The translations under genes and the position numbers were made by a program. Below are positions 1 to 11,866 of a stretch of 64,000 bases of DNA, one piece after another. A model generated the notes under the pieces. The model saw nothing but the letters and a program-made list of their open reading frames with translations, had not been told where the DNA came from and made no database searches. The DNA comes from Azospira restricta. Lineage in GTDB: Bacteria; Pseudomonadota; Gammaproteobacteria; Burkholderiales; Rhodocyclaceae. The DNA lies in assembly GCF_016858125.1 (NCBI RefSeq), contig NZ_CP064781.1, positions 2,737,501 through 2,801,500 on the forward strand, read 5' to 3'. The first letter of the stretch is position 1. The number at the start of each line of letters is the position of its first letter.

Positions 1-674
1 GCGTAGCCGGTCGCCACCTGCTCGGTGGTGTTGGCGTTGATGATCTTGTAGCGCATGCCGATGATCCAGACGCCGGTCGACTCGCCGGTCTGCACCGAGC
101 TGGCGACGACGTTGCCGGCAGCGCCGCCGCGGCCGCCGGCACCGATCGAGATCAGCGAGCCGACGGCGCGGCCGTCGAAGCCCTGCTGCGCCTGCGCGAC
201 CTGCTCGGCCTTCAGGATGTCGAACTTCATCACCCACTTGGTGGTCTTGAACTTGCCCTTCTGCAGCACCTTGCGCGCCGCCTTCGGGTCGCCCATCGTA
301 TAGGCGAGCTGGAACTCGTTGAGCAGCGGTCCCATGTCGGAGCGCTCGAGCACCTTGAAGTTGGCCTTGCCGAGCTCGAGTTCGGCGTAGTCGGCGATGT
401 TGTTCGGGCCGAACTTCTGCGTGAAGGTGGCGTTGTTGCTCTTCACCTCGCCCGGAATGACCACGATCTGCGGTCCCTTCTTCGCCGCGTTGGCGTATTC
501 GATCGGCTTGTACATGGCCTTGTCGGCCATCTGGTTGGCGGTTTCCGAGGTGCCGCTGCCGGCGGTCGGCGACGGGTTGCCCGGGTCGGTACCGGTGGTC
601 ACGCAGGCGGACAGCAGCGCGGCGGCCAGCAGCGCGGCAGCGGACGGCAGGGCGGTTTTGGGCGGGAACGGCAT
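1..674 (-). CDS. CsgG-like outer-membrane lipoprotein (C-terminus cut by window edge)
   Basis: Reads leftwards and runs off the window after about 224 residues. The start ATG follows a good GGAGGA ribosome site. The N-terminus is a lipoprotein signal with lipobox LLSAC (acylated Cys24), then a Gly/Ser/Thr-rich linker. The middle part, with FKVLERSDMGPLLNEF followed by a Gly/Ala-rich stretch, resembles the CsgG/HfaB/LpoB-type fold of periplasm-facing assembly lipoproteins. No curli genes are visible, so a curli role should not be assumed. The CDS and lipoprotein calls are firm; the family assignment is moderate. Confidence 0.75.
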   Translation of the reverse strand, partial: MPFPPKTALPSAAALLAAALLSACVTTGTDPGNPSPTAGSGTSETANQMADKAMYKPIEYANAAKKGPQIVVIPGEVKSNNATFTQKFGPNNIADYAELELGKANFKVLERSDMGPLLNEFQLAYTMGDPKAARKVLQKGKFKTTKWVMKFDILKAEQVAQAQQGFDGRAVGSLISIGAGGRGGAAGNVVASSVQTGESTGVWIIGMRYKIINANTTEQVATGY

Positions 675-742
675 CGTGGGGTCTCCTCCAGGATTCCCGG
701 CGGGCGGGAATGTCGTTGTGATAGCGACCCGCAGTTTAGCAG

Positions 743-1576
743 CTAGAAAACGCGGTTATCCAGCCGGACTTCCTGCATCACCGTGGTCGAGATCTCCTCG
801 ATCGACTTGGTCGAGGAATCGAGCCAGCGGATGCCTTCGCGCTTCATCATCTTCTCCGCCTCGCGCACCTCGTTGCGGCAGTTCTCCAGCGACGCGTAGC
901 GGCTGTTCGGCCGCCGCTCCTCGCGAATCTGCGCCAGCCGCTCGGGCTGGATGGTCAGCCCGAACAGCTTGCCGCGGTGCTTCTCCAGCGAGCCGGGCAG
1001 GCGGCCGCGGTCGAAGTCCTCGGGGATCAGCGGGAAGTTGGCGGCCTTCAGCCCGAACTGCATGGCCAGGTAGAGCGAGGTCGGCGTCTTGCCACAGCGC
1101 GAGACGCCGACCAGGATCACGTCGGCGGTCTCCAGGTCGCGGTCGGTGACGCCGTCGTCGTGCGCCAGCGTGTAGTTGATCGCCTCGATCCGGTTCTTGT
1201 AGTCGGAGGTGTCGATCGAGCCGTGCGAGCGGCCGACGGTGTGCGTCGACTGCACGCCCAACTCGGCCTCCATCGGTGCGACGAAGGTCTCGATGAAGGA
1301 GAGGCACAGCGCGTCGGCCGCGTGCACCATCTGCGCCAGCTCCGGGTTGACCAGCGTCGTGAATACGATCGGCCGCGCGCCGTCGCTGCGGCCGGCGTCC
1401 TCGATGCGCCGGATGACGGCGTGCGCCTTCTCCGGCGTATCGACGAAGGGAATCCGCGCCTGTTTGAAGCGCACGCCTTCGAACTGCGTCAGCAGGCTGT
1501 GGCCGAGCGTCTCGGCGGTGATGCCGGTACCGTCGGAGACGTAGAAGACGGAGCGGGCGGCGGCTTGCGGTTCCAT
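743..1576 (-). CDS. ppsR: PEP synthase regulatory protein, kinase/pyrophosphorylase (DUF299)
   Basis: 277 residues, the usual family length. The family switches PEP synthase off by ADP-dependent phosphorylation and on again by phosphate-dependent dephosphorylation, following cellular energy state. The diagnostic P-loop-like [11 protein letters not shown] lies at residues 157-167, and the N-terminal [13 protein letters not shown] is typical. The start is the ATG after the ppc stop, since ppc lies immediately upstream on the same strand (32 bp apart). Its usual target ppsA is about 14 kb away at 15.7 kb instead of adjacent, so here the regulator is physically coupled to ppc. Confidence 0.95.
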   Translation of the reverse strand: MEPQAAARSVFYVSDGTGITAETLGHSLLTQFEGVRFKQARIPFVDTPEKAHAVIRRIEDAGRSDGARPIVFTTLVNPELAQMVHAADALCLSFIETFVAPMEAELGVQSTHTVGRSHGSIDTSDYKNRIEAINYTLAHDDGVTDRDLETADVILVGVSRCGKTPTSLYLAMQFGLKAANFPLIPEDFDRGRLPGSLEKHRGKLFGLTIQPERLAQIREERRPNSRYASLENCRNEVREAEKMMKREGIRWLDSSTKSIEEISTTVMQEVRLDNRVF

Positions 1577-1608
1577 GGTGTCCTGGATGTCGGTCGAAAG
1601 CCGCGATT

Positions 1609-4374
<2,766 letters not shown>

Positions 4375-4765
4375 GGTGCTGTCCTCGTCGGTTTCGTCGG
4401 CCACCCCACAAGACGAAGGAGGCGAAAGTTCCTTGCGGAGCTTCCGCCTCCCGGTGGGTGTGGCCCGTTGTTGTGTTCAGCGTCGATTCTGACCTTGCGG
4501 CCCCCGATTGCGCAAGCATTTTGGGTGCCGCCGGCGATCGGCTTGCGTACAACTACTGAATGCCGCCGCTGCCACTACGTATTGGCGCTCATCGGTGAGC
4601 TGGTTACGCTACGGTAAATTTTTTTCCGTATCCATAAGCACCGGGTCGGAGTGACGGGGAGCGAGGCCCCGGCACCGCTGTCCGGGCCGCGGAATACGAA
4701 ACAACAAAGAGTGGCGGGCGACGGAACCTTCGCGCTGGCCACCGATTCCCTCGGAGAACGGCAGC
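4375..4765. other. Intergenic region between divergent ppc and the chemoreceptor gene
   Basis: About 390 bases with no convincing gene. It should hold promoters for both flanking genes, but no clear -35/-10 pair stands out. A short inverted repeat TACGG/CCGTA around an AT-rich centre lies at about 4613-4633. Confidence 0.5.
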
Positions 4766-6406
4766 ATGGGCACCTTATTGGCGCGGATCAGCATCGGCCA
4801 GAAACTCCTCATCGCACCGAGCGCCACCATCGTCCTCATGTTCGGGCTCGCCGTCGCCGCGGTGCTCGGGCTGCGCGCCGAGATGGCCAACCTCGACCAT
4901 CTCTACGACGAGACGCTGCCGCGTACGCGCACCTCGGTCGAGGCGCTCAACGGCCTGCTGCACGCCCAGTCCTCGCTCTACCGGATCCTCTCCGAGGCCT
5001 CGGCGGGATTTGCCGCCGACAAGGTCGAACAGCATGCGCAGGAAATGGTCGCCGGCCTGCATCGCCACGTGACCGCGCTGCAGGCGCTGCTCGCCTCGCC
5101 GTCGCTGGCGGCGCAGGAGCGGCAGGCGATCGAGGCGCTGATCCTGCAGATCGATGCCTACAAGAAGATCGTCGCCGACACCGTCGAGATCGCCGCCGTC
5201 CAGGTGTCGATGGCCACCACCTACATGTCGAAGGCCGAGCAGGAGTTCGACAAGGCGCTGCAGCTCGCGAAGGCCTTCGAGAAGCAGCAGCTGGCGCATA
5301 TCGCGCTCAGCCGCGACGAGGCGAAGAGCGTCGGCAACACCGTCGAGCGCATCATCTGGGCCTGCTGCGCCGGCTCGATCTTCGTCGCGCTGGCACTGAC
5401 GCTGCTCGTCCGCGCCGGCATCGTCAGTTCGCTGCGCGAGATCCGTGCGGTGTTCGCCGAACTGCGCGCCGGCCGCCTGTCGGTGCGCGCGCCGGCGGTC
5501 GGCCGGGACGAGATCGGCGAGAGCGCGGTCGCGCTCAACGACTTCCTGCAGCACCTGCACGCCAGCATCGGCGACATCGGCGCCGCCGCCGAGAAGCTGC
5601 GCGAATCGGCGCAGGAGCTGACCGGCACCTCGCGGCTCGCCGCCGACTCCTCGTCGCAGCAATCGCAGTCGGCCGGCGAGGTGGCGGCGGCGGTGCAGCA
5701 GTCGGTGGCCTCGATCGAGTCGATCAACGATCATGCGGCGGCGCTGATGGCCCGCGCCGAGGAATGCATGTCCTTCGTCCGCGAGGAGGTGCGCGTGCTC
5801 GGCGTAATCACCGCGGAACTCGACGGGGCCAAGGCCTCGTTCGAATCGACCAACCAGGCGGTCACCGACTTCGTCGCCGCCGCCGCGTCGATCAAGGAAT
5901 TCACCCGCGTCGTCAAGGACCTCGCCGAGCAGACCAACCTGCTCGCGCTCAACGCCGCGATCGAGGCCGCCCGTGCCGGCGAGCAGGGACGCGGCTTCGC
6001 CGTCGTCGCCGACGAGGTGAGGAAGCTCGCCGAGCGCTCGGCCGCCGCCGCCAACGACATCGACCGCGTCACCGTCTCGCTCTCCGACCGTTCGGCGCGG
6101 GTCGAGACCACGCTGCGCAAGGGCGAGGTGGCGATCGACGGCTGCGTCGCGCGCATGGGCGAACTGGCGCGGCTGTTCGGCGACACCGAGGTCTCGGTGA
6201 ACCGCACCGGCGACGGCATCCGCGAGATCTCGGCGAGCGTCGAGGAGCAGACGGCGTCGAGCAACGTCGTCGCCGGCGCCGTCGAGCGGATCGCCGAGAT
6301 CTCGGAGCAGGGCCGCGTGATGAGCCAGCGGACGATGGATGTCGCGGCGATGCTGAGCGAGCTCTCGCACGGCGTGAAGACCAGCCTGTCGCGTTTTAGT
6401 GTGTAG
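4766..6406 (+). CDS. methyl-accepting chemotaxis protein
   Basis: 546 residues. Inner-membrane chemoreceptor: TM1 at about 14-36, a mostly helical periplasmic domain of about 160 residues (four-helix-bundle type, matching 4HB_MCP/TarH spacing), TM2 at about 200-222, HAMP to about 270, then the cytoplasmic signalling domain. The invariant hairpin containing [19 protein letters not shown] begins near residue 388. The start ATG has GGAG upstream. It lies 25 bp before the exported Cache protein, with which it may be co-transcribed. No pentapeptide CheR-docking tail is present. Confidence 0.95.
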   Translation: MGTLLARISIGQKLLIAPSATIVLMFGLAVAAVLGLRAEMANLDHLYDETLPRTRTSVEALNGLLHAQSSLYRILSEASAGFAADKVEQHAQEMVAGLHRHVTALQALLASPSLAAQERQAIEALILQIDAYKKIVADTVEIAAVQVSMATTYMSKAEQEFDKALQLAKAFEKQQLAHIALSRDEAKSVGNTVERIIWACCAGSIFVALALTLLVRAGIVSSLREIRAVFAELRAGRLSVRAPAVGRDEIGESAVALNDFLQHLHASIGDIGAAAEKLRESAQELTGTSRLAADSSSQQSQSAGEVAAAVQQSVASIESINDHAAALMARAEECMSFVREEVRVLGVITAELDGAKASFESTNQAVTDFVAAAASIKEFTRVVKDLAEQTNLLALNAAIEAARAGEQGRGFAVVADEVRKLAERSAAAANDIDRVTVSLSDRSARVETTLRKGEVAIDGCVARMGELARLFGDTEVSVNRTGDGIREISASVEEQTASSNVVAGAVERIAEISEQGRVMSQRTMDVAAMLSELSHGVKTSLSRFSV

Positions 6407-6431
6407 TCCAACCAACCCCAAGGAGAACCAG

Positions 6432-6890
6432 ATGCTGAAAAGAATCGCAGCCGCCGCTTGTCTCGCCGTCGCCTTCATCGGCGCCGTCCAGGCGCAGGAG
6501 CGCGGTACCGAGAACGAAGCCAAGACGATGGTCGAGCAGGCGCTGCAGGCGGTGAAAGCGATGGGGGCCGAGCAGGCCTTCCAGGAGTTCAGCACCCCCG
6601 GCGGCAAGTGGCATGCCAAGGACCTCTACCTGTTCTGCTACAAGCTCGACGGCACCAACACCTGCCACGGCGCGAACAAGGCGCTGATCGGCAAGAACCT
6701 GATCGACCTGCAGACCGCCGACGGCCAGCCGCTGATCAAGAACATGGCCGGCATCGCGAGCGGCAAGGGCAGCGGCTGGATCGAGTACCGCTGGCCGCAT
6801 CCGCAGACCAAGAAGCTCGAGGACAAGAAGGCCTGGGTCGCGAGGATTCCCGGCTACGACGGCTTCCTCGGCGTCGGCGTCTATAAGTAG
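6432..6890 (+). CDS. free-standing periplasmic single-Cache (sCache_2-like) protein
   Basis: 152 residues with an AGGAG site before the ATG. Signal peptide of about 22 residues ending VQA. The mature protein is essentially one Cache sensor domain: KWHAKDLYLFCYKLDG, TCHGANKALIGKNLIDL, GWIEYRWPHPQTKK and the C-terminal GFLGVGVYK all match the sCache_2 pattern. No membrane anchor or output domain is present. Being 25 bp after a chemoreceptor and before a TRAP-type binding protein, it may bind a small carboxylate or amine and present it to a receptor; that is inference. Confidence 0.88.
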   Translation: MLKRIAAAACLAVAFIGAVQAQERGTENEAKTMVEQALQAVKAMGAEQAFQEFSTPGGKWHAKDLYLFCYKLDGTNTCHGANKALIGKNLIDLQTADGQPLIKNMAGIASGKGSGWIEYRWPHPQTKKLEDKKAWVARIPGYDGFLGVGVYK

Positions 6891-6896
6891 GCAAAC

Positions 6897-6929
6897 CCCG
6901 GCCGGGCGCGATCGTAGCGCCCGGCCGGG
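6897..6929 (+). terminator. GC-rich hairpin after the Cache gene
   Basis: Perfect 13-bp inverted repeat CCCGGCCGGGCGC / GCGCCCGGCCGGG with a 7-base loop, starting 6 bases after the stop codon. There is no U tract, so it is either a weak or Rho-assisted terminator or an mRNA 3'-end stabiliser. Confidence 0.6.
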
Positions 6930-6946
6930 AATCGGGACGATTCGAA

Positions 6947-7228
6947 TTGGCCGATAACCTGCGGGCGCAGCTGTCGCTGCTCGCCAGCGCCGAGCCGGCC
7001 GACTATGTCAGCCGGCGCCGCGACCTGGTCGCGGGCTTCATTGCCGCGGTGCCGTCGGCCGAGAGCCGCGACAAACTGCAGCGGCTGCAGCAGTCAGTCG
7101 ATCAGCTGCGTGCGCTCGACGCCTGCAGCGCCCGTTCGCTCCCGGAAATCCTCGACCTGATCCGCCAGTCGCTGCAGGACATCGTCGTCCTCAGCGAGCG
7201 CCTGAAGGCGGAAATGGCCGGCGAATAG
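6947..7228 (+). CDS. small hypothetical helical protein
   Basis: 93 residues from a TTG start, with no strong ribosome site; the next in-frame ATG is far inside. Mostly alpha-helical by composition (repeated LQRLQQSVDQLRAL, ILDLIRQSLQDIVVLSERLK), without cysteines, signal peptide or membrane segment. No family is recognised. It lies between the Cache hairpin and the TRAP-type binding protein, 25 bp upstream of the latter, so it could be the first gene of that transcript. Confidence 0.5.
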   Translation: MADNLRAQLSLLASAEPADYVSRRRDLVAGFIAAVPSAESRDKLQRLQQSVDQLRALDACSARSLPEILDLIRQSLQDIVVLSERLKAEMAGE

Positions 7229-7253
7229 GTCGGCCGCGCAGCTGAAGCAGTCG

Positions 7254-8417
7254 ATGAACAAGGAAACAGATGGAGCCCACGCGGTGACCCGAGGCGCCGA
7301 CAGCATGCCGTCCGCTTTGCCGCCCGATGTCGGGCGGCGGCGTTTTGTCCTGGCCCTTGCGGCCGGTACGCTCGCCGCGCCGGCGGTGGTACGCGCCGGC
7401 GAGGTGCAGACCTTCCGCCTGCAGACCGCGTGGCCGGCGGCCAACCTCTACAACGAGTTCGCCGGCGACTTCGCGCGCAAGGTCGGCGAGATGAGCGGCG
7501 GCCGCCTGCGCATCGACGTGCTGCCGGCCGGCAGCGTCGTTCCGCCCTTCAGCCTGCTCGAGGCGGTGCACAAGGGGATCGTCGACGCGGCGCACAGCGT
7601 TCCCGGCTACTGGTACGGCAAGAACCCGGCCTACGCGCTGTTCGGCAACGGCCCCTCGTTCGGCATGGACGGCAACCTGCTGCTGGCCTGGATCGAACAC
7701 GGCGGCGGCCGCCAGCTCTACGAGGAGCTGCAGCGGACGATGAAGTTCGAGGTGCACGGCATCCTCTACGGGTCGATGCCGACCCAGCCGCTCGGCTGGT
7801 TCAGGAAGGAGCCGAAATCCGACGCCGATTTCCGCCGCCTGCGCTACCGCACCTCCGGGCTGGCGGTGGACATGTACAAGGAGATGGGCGCCGAAGTCCT
7901 GTCGCTGCCGGCCGCCGACATCCGCCAGGCGCTGCAGAGCGGCATCCTCGACGCCGCCGAGTTCGTCGGCGGCACGCCCGACCGCCAGCTGGGGCTGCCC
8001 GAGGTGCTCAAGCTGTGCATGCTGCAGAGTTACCACCAGCCGGCGGAATGCTTCGAACTGCTCCTCAACCGCCGCAAGTTCGAGGCGCTGCCGCCCGAGC
8101 TGAAAGCGATCATCGACAACGCCGCCAGGGCGGCCAGCGCCGAGATGGCCTGGAAAATCGCCCACACCTACTCGCGCGACCACCAGGCGATGCGCGAGGC
8201 GCAGCAGGTGCGCTTCGCGCGCACGCCGCAGTCGATCCTCGAGGCGCAGCTGCGCGCCTGGGACCGCGTGATCCGCAACAAGTCGCAGGACAACCCGCTG
8301 TTTGCGAAGATCATCGACTCGCAGCGCGCGTGGGCGGCGCGCGTCGTCGGCTGGGAGAACGAGGTGGTCGTGCGCAGCGATCTCGCCTATCGCCACTATT
8401 TCGGGAGGACGGCATGA
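7254..8417 (+). CDS. TRAP-type (DctP family) solute-binding protein
   Basis: 387 residues. A long N-region is followed by GRRRFVLALAAG and AAPAVVRA, a twin-arginine-like signal with cleavage near residue 49. The mature part has the DctP-fold landmarks FRLQTAWPA, FARKVGEMSGGRLRIDVLPAG, the conserved Arg region FRRLRYRTSG and LQSGILDAAEF. The family binds organic anions for DctQM permeases, but none is encoded nearby. Instead it is coupled to a small membrane protein and a symporter-kinase fusion, suggesting a sensing rather than a transport role (inference). Confidence 0.92.
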   Translation: MNKETDGAHAVTRGADSMPSALPPDVGRRRFVLALAAGTLAAPAVVRAGEVQTFRLQTAWPAANLYNEFAGDFARKVGEMSGGRLRIDVLPAGSVVPPFSLLEAVHKGIVDAAHSVPGYWYGKNPAYALFGNGPSFGMDGNLLLAWIEHGGGRQLYEELQRTMKFEVHGILYGSMPTQPLGWFRKEPKSDADFRRLRYRTSGLAVDMYKEMGAEVLSLPAADIRQALQSGILDAAEFVGGTPDRQLGLPEVLKLCMLQSYHQPAECFELLLNRRKFEALPPELKAIIDNAARAASAEMAWKIAHTYSRDHQAMREAQQVRFARTPQSILEAQLRAWDRVIRNKSQDNPLFAKIIDSQRAWAARVVGWENEVVVRSDLAYRHYFGRTA

Positions 8418-8443
8418 AGTCGGGCGTCCGGGCGACGGCGTGA
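8414..8443 (+). other. 9-codon minicistron linking two genes by overlapping stop/start codons
   Basis: ATG overlaps the TGA of the binding-protein gene (ATGA), reads nine codons (MKSGVRATA) and ends in TGA, which overlaps the ATG of the next gene (TGATG). GGAGGAC lies just upstream of the first ATG. The arrangement looks built for translational coupling of the binding protein to the small membrane protein; the peptide itself need not be functional. Confidence 0.45.
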
Positions 8444-8652
8444 TGCGCCGCCGCGCCGCCATGCTGACCCAGCGCCTGCTGGCGCACTTCGTGGTCGCGA
8501 TCGTCTTCTACGGCCACTGGCTGACCGGCTATCTCAACGTCGACACGCACCTGCACGGCATCCCGGTCTTCTACGTCGCGCTGTTCCTCTACTGGCTGGG
8601 GTACATCGCGCTGATCTGGCTGATCAACCGCTGCAACCTGCCGCCGTCCTGA
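8443..8652 (+). CDS. small two-helix membrane protein
   Basis: 69 residues with two hydrophobic helices (about 9-28 and 38-60), joined by a short polar turn containing DTHLHG, and a C-terminal RCNLPPS. Start by coupling (TGATG); an internal ATG at 8461 is an alternative. It sits 27 bp before a protein with a sodium:solute-symporter domain. Small two-TM partners such as DUF4212 or YhdT-type proteins accompany some symporters of that superfamily; a similar role is plausible, but no homology can be claimed from the sequence alone. Confidence 0.72.
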   Translation: MRRRAAMLTQRLLAHFVVAIVFYGHWLTGYLNVDTHLHGIPVFYVALFLYWLGYIALIWLINRCNLPPS

Positions 8653-8679
8653 ACGGCGGAACGGAGGCGCTAGGCGAAA

Positions 8680-11600
8680 ATGGATTTTCCCCACCTGATC
8701 CCCGTCGCCGCCGGCGGCTACCTGCTGTTCATCTTCGCCGTCGCCGGCCTGGCCGAAGCCAGCGCGCGGCGGGGGCGCAGCCTGATCGCCAACCCCGTCG
8801 CCTACGCGCTGTCGCTGGCCGTCGTCTATGCCTCGGCGCTGCTCTTCTACGGCGGCGTCGGCGGCGCGGTGAAGAGCGGCGCCGCGGTGATCCCGCTCTA
8901 CCTGGGGCCGGCGCTGATCGCCGCCGCCTGGTGGTTCCTGCAGCGCAAGGTGGTCCACATCGCGCAGAAGTACCGCATCACGTCGATCGGCGACTTCCTC
9001 ACCGTGCGCTACGGCGGCGGCATCGGCTTCGCGGCGCTGGTCAGCCTGGTCGCGCTGATCGGCACCATCCCGCTGTTCGCGCTGCAGCTGAAGGCGGTCG
9101 CCTCGAGCATCGCCGTGCTGCAGCAGTACCCGCTGGTGGTGATGCCGGCCTTCGCTTCCAGCCGGCCGATCCTCTCCGACCCGACCTTCTACACCACGGT
9201 CGTGCTGGCGGTGTTCACCATCGTCTTCGGCATCCGCCACCTCGACGCCAGCGAGCGCCACGAGGGCGTCGTCGCGGTGGTCGCGCTGCAGTCGGCGATC
9301 GTCCTCGTCGCCGCGCTGGCGGCCGGCATCTTCGTCACCTTCTTCATGTACGACGGCTTCCGCGACCTCTTCGACCGCGCCGAGCAACCCAGCCTGATTT
9401 CGCTCGCCGCCGGCGAGATCCCGCGCTGGAACACGCTGATGCTGCTCAGCATCGGCGCGCTGCTACTGGCGCCGCGGCAGTTCCAGATCGCCGCCGTCGA
9501 GAACGTCGACGAGCGCCACCTGCGTGCGTCGTCCACGCTGTTTCCGCTCTACCTGCTGCTGCTGGCGATCTTCGTGCTGCCGGTCACCTTCGCCGGGCTG
9601 GCCAAGCTGCCCGGCGGCGCCATCGACCCGGACATGTTCCTGCTCGCGCTGCCGGTCACCGAAGGGGCGACGACGGTGGCGCTGCTGGTCTTCCTCGGCG
9701 GCCTGTCGGCGGCGACGGCGATGATCGTGGTCGAGGCCATCGCCCTGTCGACGATGTGCTGCAACGGCGTCGCCATGCCGCTGCTGCTCAGGTCGCGGCG
9801 GCTCGCCGGCGCCGGCCACGAAACCTTCACCGCGCTGCTGCTGGCGATCCGCCGCGGCGTCGCGCTGCTGCTGCTCGTTCTCGGCTACCTCTACTATCGC
9901 TACGCCGGCGAGGTGACCTCGATGCTCGCCACCGGCTCGATCTCGCTGGTGGCGATCGCCCAGCTCGGGCCGGCCTTCGTCGGCGCGCTGTTCTGGCCAC
10001 AGGGCTCGCGCAAGGGGGTGCTGGCCGGGATGCTGGCCGGCTTCGCGGTCTGGTGCTATACGCTGTTGCTGCCGTCGCTCGGCCATTCCGGCTGGGATGC
10101 CGCCGCCGCCATGGTCGCCACCGGCCCCTTCGGCATCGACTGGCTGCGCCCGACGCAGCTGTTCGGCGCCGGCAACCTCGACCTGGTCAGCCATGGCGCC
10201 TACACCAGCCTGATCGCCAACCTCGTCGTCTACGTCACGGTGTCGCTGCTGTCGCGGCAGAGCGTCGAGGAGGAAATCCAGGCGGCGCGCTTCTGCGACC
10301 CCTTCGGCGGCGAATCGGCGGTGCGCGCCGAGCGGCTGCTGCGCGGCAAGATTTCGCGCGAGCGGCTGGAGACGATGCTGGCGCGCTTCCTCGGTCCGGC
10401 GCAGGCGCGCGACGCGCTCGCCGCCTACGGCCGCGCGCGCGGCTGGCGCTCGGCGCTGGAAATCCGCCTCGACGCGGACGTCGTCAGCCATTGCGAAAGC
10501 CTGCTCGCCGGGCGGATCGGCAACCTCGCCGCGCGGCTGACGGTCGATGCGGCGATCAGCCGCACCGAACTCGACATGCGCGAGATGCTCGACATCCTCG
10601 ACGAGGTTTCCGACACCATCTCCTACTCGAACGAGTTGGCGCGCAAGCAGAAGGAACTCGAGGAGAAGTCGGCGCAGCTGATGGCCAGCGAGCAGCGCTT
10701 CCGCGATCTCGCCGAATCGGCGTCGGACTGGTTCTGGGAAACCGACGAGGCCTTGCGCCTGGTCTATGTCTCGGAACGCTTCTACGCCGCCAGCGGCCTG
10801 CGCCCGAACGACGTGCTCGGCAAACGGCGCTGGGAGATCGAACGCCGGGACAGCGCGGACCAGACGCTCGCCGAGCGCTGGCAGCGCCATATCGAGCAGC
10901 TGCAGGCGCACCAGCCGTTCCGCAACTTCGTCTACGAGCTGGCGACGCCCGGCGGCAGCATCTCGGTCAGCGTCTCCGGCACCCCCTTCTTCGACGAGGA
11001 AGGGTGCTTCCGCGGCTATCGCGGCACCGGCACCGACGTCTCGCCGCTGATCAACGCGCAGGTGCTGCTGGCGCGCTCGGAGAAGTCCTCGGCGCTCGGT
11101 TATCTGGTCGCCGGCGTCGCCCACGAGCTGAACACCCCGATCGGCAACGGCCTGATCGCCGCCAGCACGCTGATCGACGAGACGCGCAGCTTCGAGGCGA
11201 GCATCGCCGGCGGGCTGCGCCGCTCGGCACTGGAGAAGCACGTGGCGACCGCGCGCAACGCCGGCGAAATCCTGATGCGCTGCCTGAATCGGGTGGCCGA
11301 ACTGATCCGCAGCTTCAAGCGCGTCGCCGAATATGGCGAGACGCTGGAACGCCGGGAGTTCCGCCTGCTGCCGGTGGTCGAGCGCGTGGTCGCGATGCTG
11401 GCGCCGTCGAGCCACCGGGCCTCGGTCACGGTCTCGGTCGACGTCCCCGCCGACCTGATGCTGGCGAGCTATCCGACGCTGATCGAGGACATCCTCGCCA
11501 AGCTGATCCGCAACGCGCTGCTGCACGCCTTCGACGGGCGCGAGGCCGGCCGGGTCTGGGTGGTTGGCCGCGAGCGGGAGGGGGGGCTGGTCAGCCTGCT

Positions 11601-11838
11601 CGTCGCCGACGACGGGATCGGCATTCCCAGCGCGCACCTCGGCCGCATCTTCGATCCCTTTTTCACCACCAAGCTCGGCAGCGGCGAATCGGGGCTGGGG
11701 CTGTGCATCGTCAGCAACGTCGTCGAGAACGTGCTCGGCGGCCGCATCGAGGTGCGCAGCGACCCCGCACGCGGCAGCGAGTTCGAGGCGCGTTTCCCGC
11801 GTATCTCGCCGCCGACGGCGGACGCCGGAGAAGGCTAG
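8680..11838 (+). CDS. sodium:solute symporter - PAS - histidine kinase fusion (CbrA/CrbS-like)
   Basis: 1052 residues. Residues about 1-520 form a polytopic SLC5/SSS symporter-like domain. About 540-660 is a helical linker resembling a STAC module (LLAGRIGNLAARL, REMLDILDEVSD). About 670-790 is a PAS domain (DWFWETDEALRLVYVS). The dimerisation helix carries VAHELNTP with phospho-acceptor His815, and the ATPase domain ends the protein (DDGIGIP, GESGLGLCIVSN). The architecture matches sensor kinases such as CbrA and CrbS, in which transport and signalling are fused. No response-regulator gene lies beside it. Upstream are a periplasmic binding protein and a small membrane protein, probably co-transcribed. 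Confidence 0.93.
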   Translation: MDFPHLIPVAAGGYLLFIFAVAGLAEASARRGRSLIANPVAYALSLAVVYASALLFYGGVGGAVKSGAAVIPLYLGPALIAAAWWFLQRKVVHIAQKYRITSIGDFLTVRYGGGIGFAALVSLVALIGTIPLFALQLKAVASSIAVLQQYPLVVMPAFASSRPILSDPTFYTTVVLAVFTIVFGIRHLDASERHEGVVAVVALQSAIVLVAALAAGIFVTFFMYDGFRDLFDRAEQPSLISLAAGEIPRWNTLMLLSIGALLLAPRQFQIAAVENVDERHLRASSTLFPLYLLLLAIFVLPVTFAGLAKLPGGAIDPDMFLLALPVTEGATTVALLVFLGGLSAATAMIVVEAIALSTMCCNGVAMPLLLRSRRLAGAGHETFTALLLAIRRGVALLLLVLGYLYYRYAGEVTSMLATGSISLVAIAQLGPAFVGALFWPQGSRKGVLAGMLAGFAVWCYTLLLPSLGHSGWDAAAAMVATGPFGIDWLRPTQLFGAGNLDLVSHGAYTSLIANLVVYVTVSLLSRQSVEEEIQAARFCDPFGGESAVRAERLLRGKISRERLETMLARFLGPAQARDALAAYGRARGWRSALEIRLDADVVSHCESLLAGRIGNLAARLTVDAAISRTELDMREMLDILDEVSDTISYSNELARKQKELEEKSAQLMASEQRFRDLAESASDWFWETDEALRLVYVSERFYAASGLRPNDVLGKRRWEIERRDSADQTLAERWQRHIEQLQAHQPFRNFVYELATPGGSISVSVSGTPFFDEEGCFRGYRGTGTDVSPLINAQVLLARSEKSSALGYLVAGVAHELNTPIGNGLIAASTLIDETRSFEASIAGGLRRSALEKHVATARNAGEILMRCLNRVAELIRSFKRVAEYGETLERREFRLLPVVERVVAMLAPSSHRASVTVSVDVPADLMLASYPTLIEDILAKLIRNALLHAFDGREAGRVWVVGREREGGLVSLLVADDGIGIPSAHLGRIFDPFFTTKLGSGESGLGLCIVSNVVENVLGGRIEVRSDPARGSEFEARFPRISPPTADAGEG

Positions 11839-11866
11839 GGCGGCGGCCGCCGCCCCGCCGGCAGAC

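Noticed and set aside
9463-11637. A 724-codon minus-strand frame opposite the symporter-kinase gene
   Set aside because: Shadow of a gene with clear domains on the plus strand.
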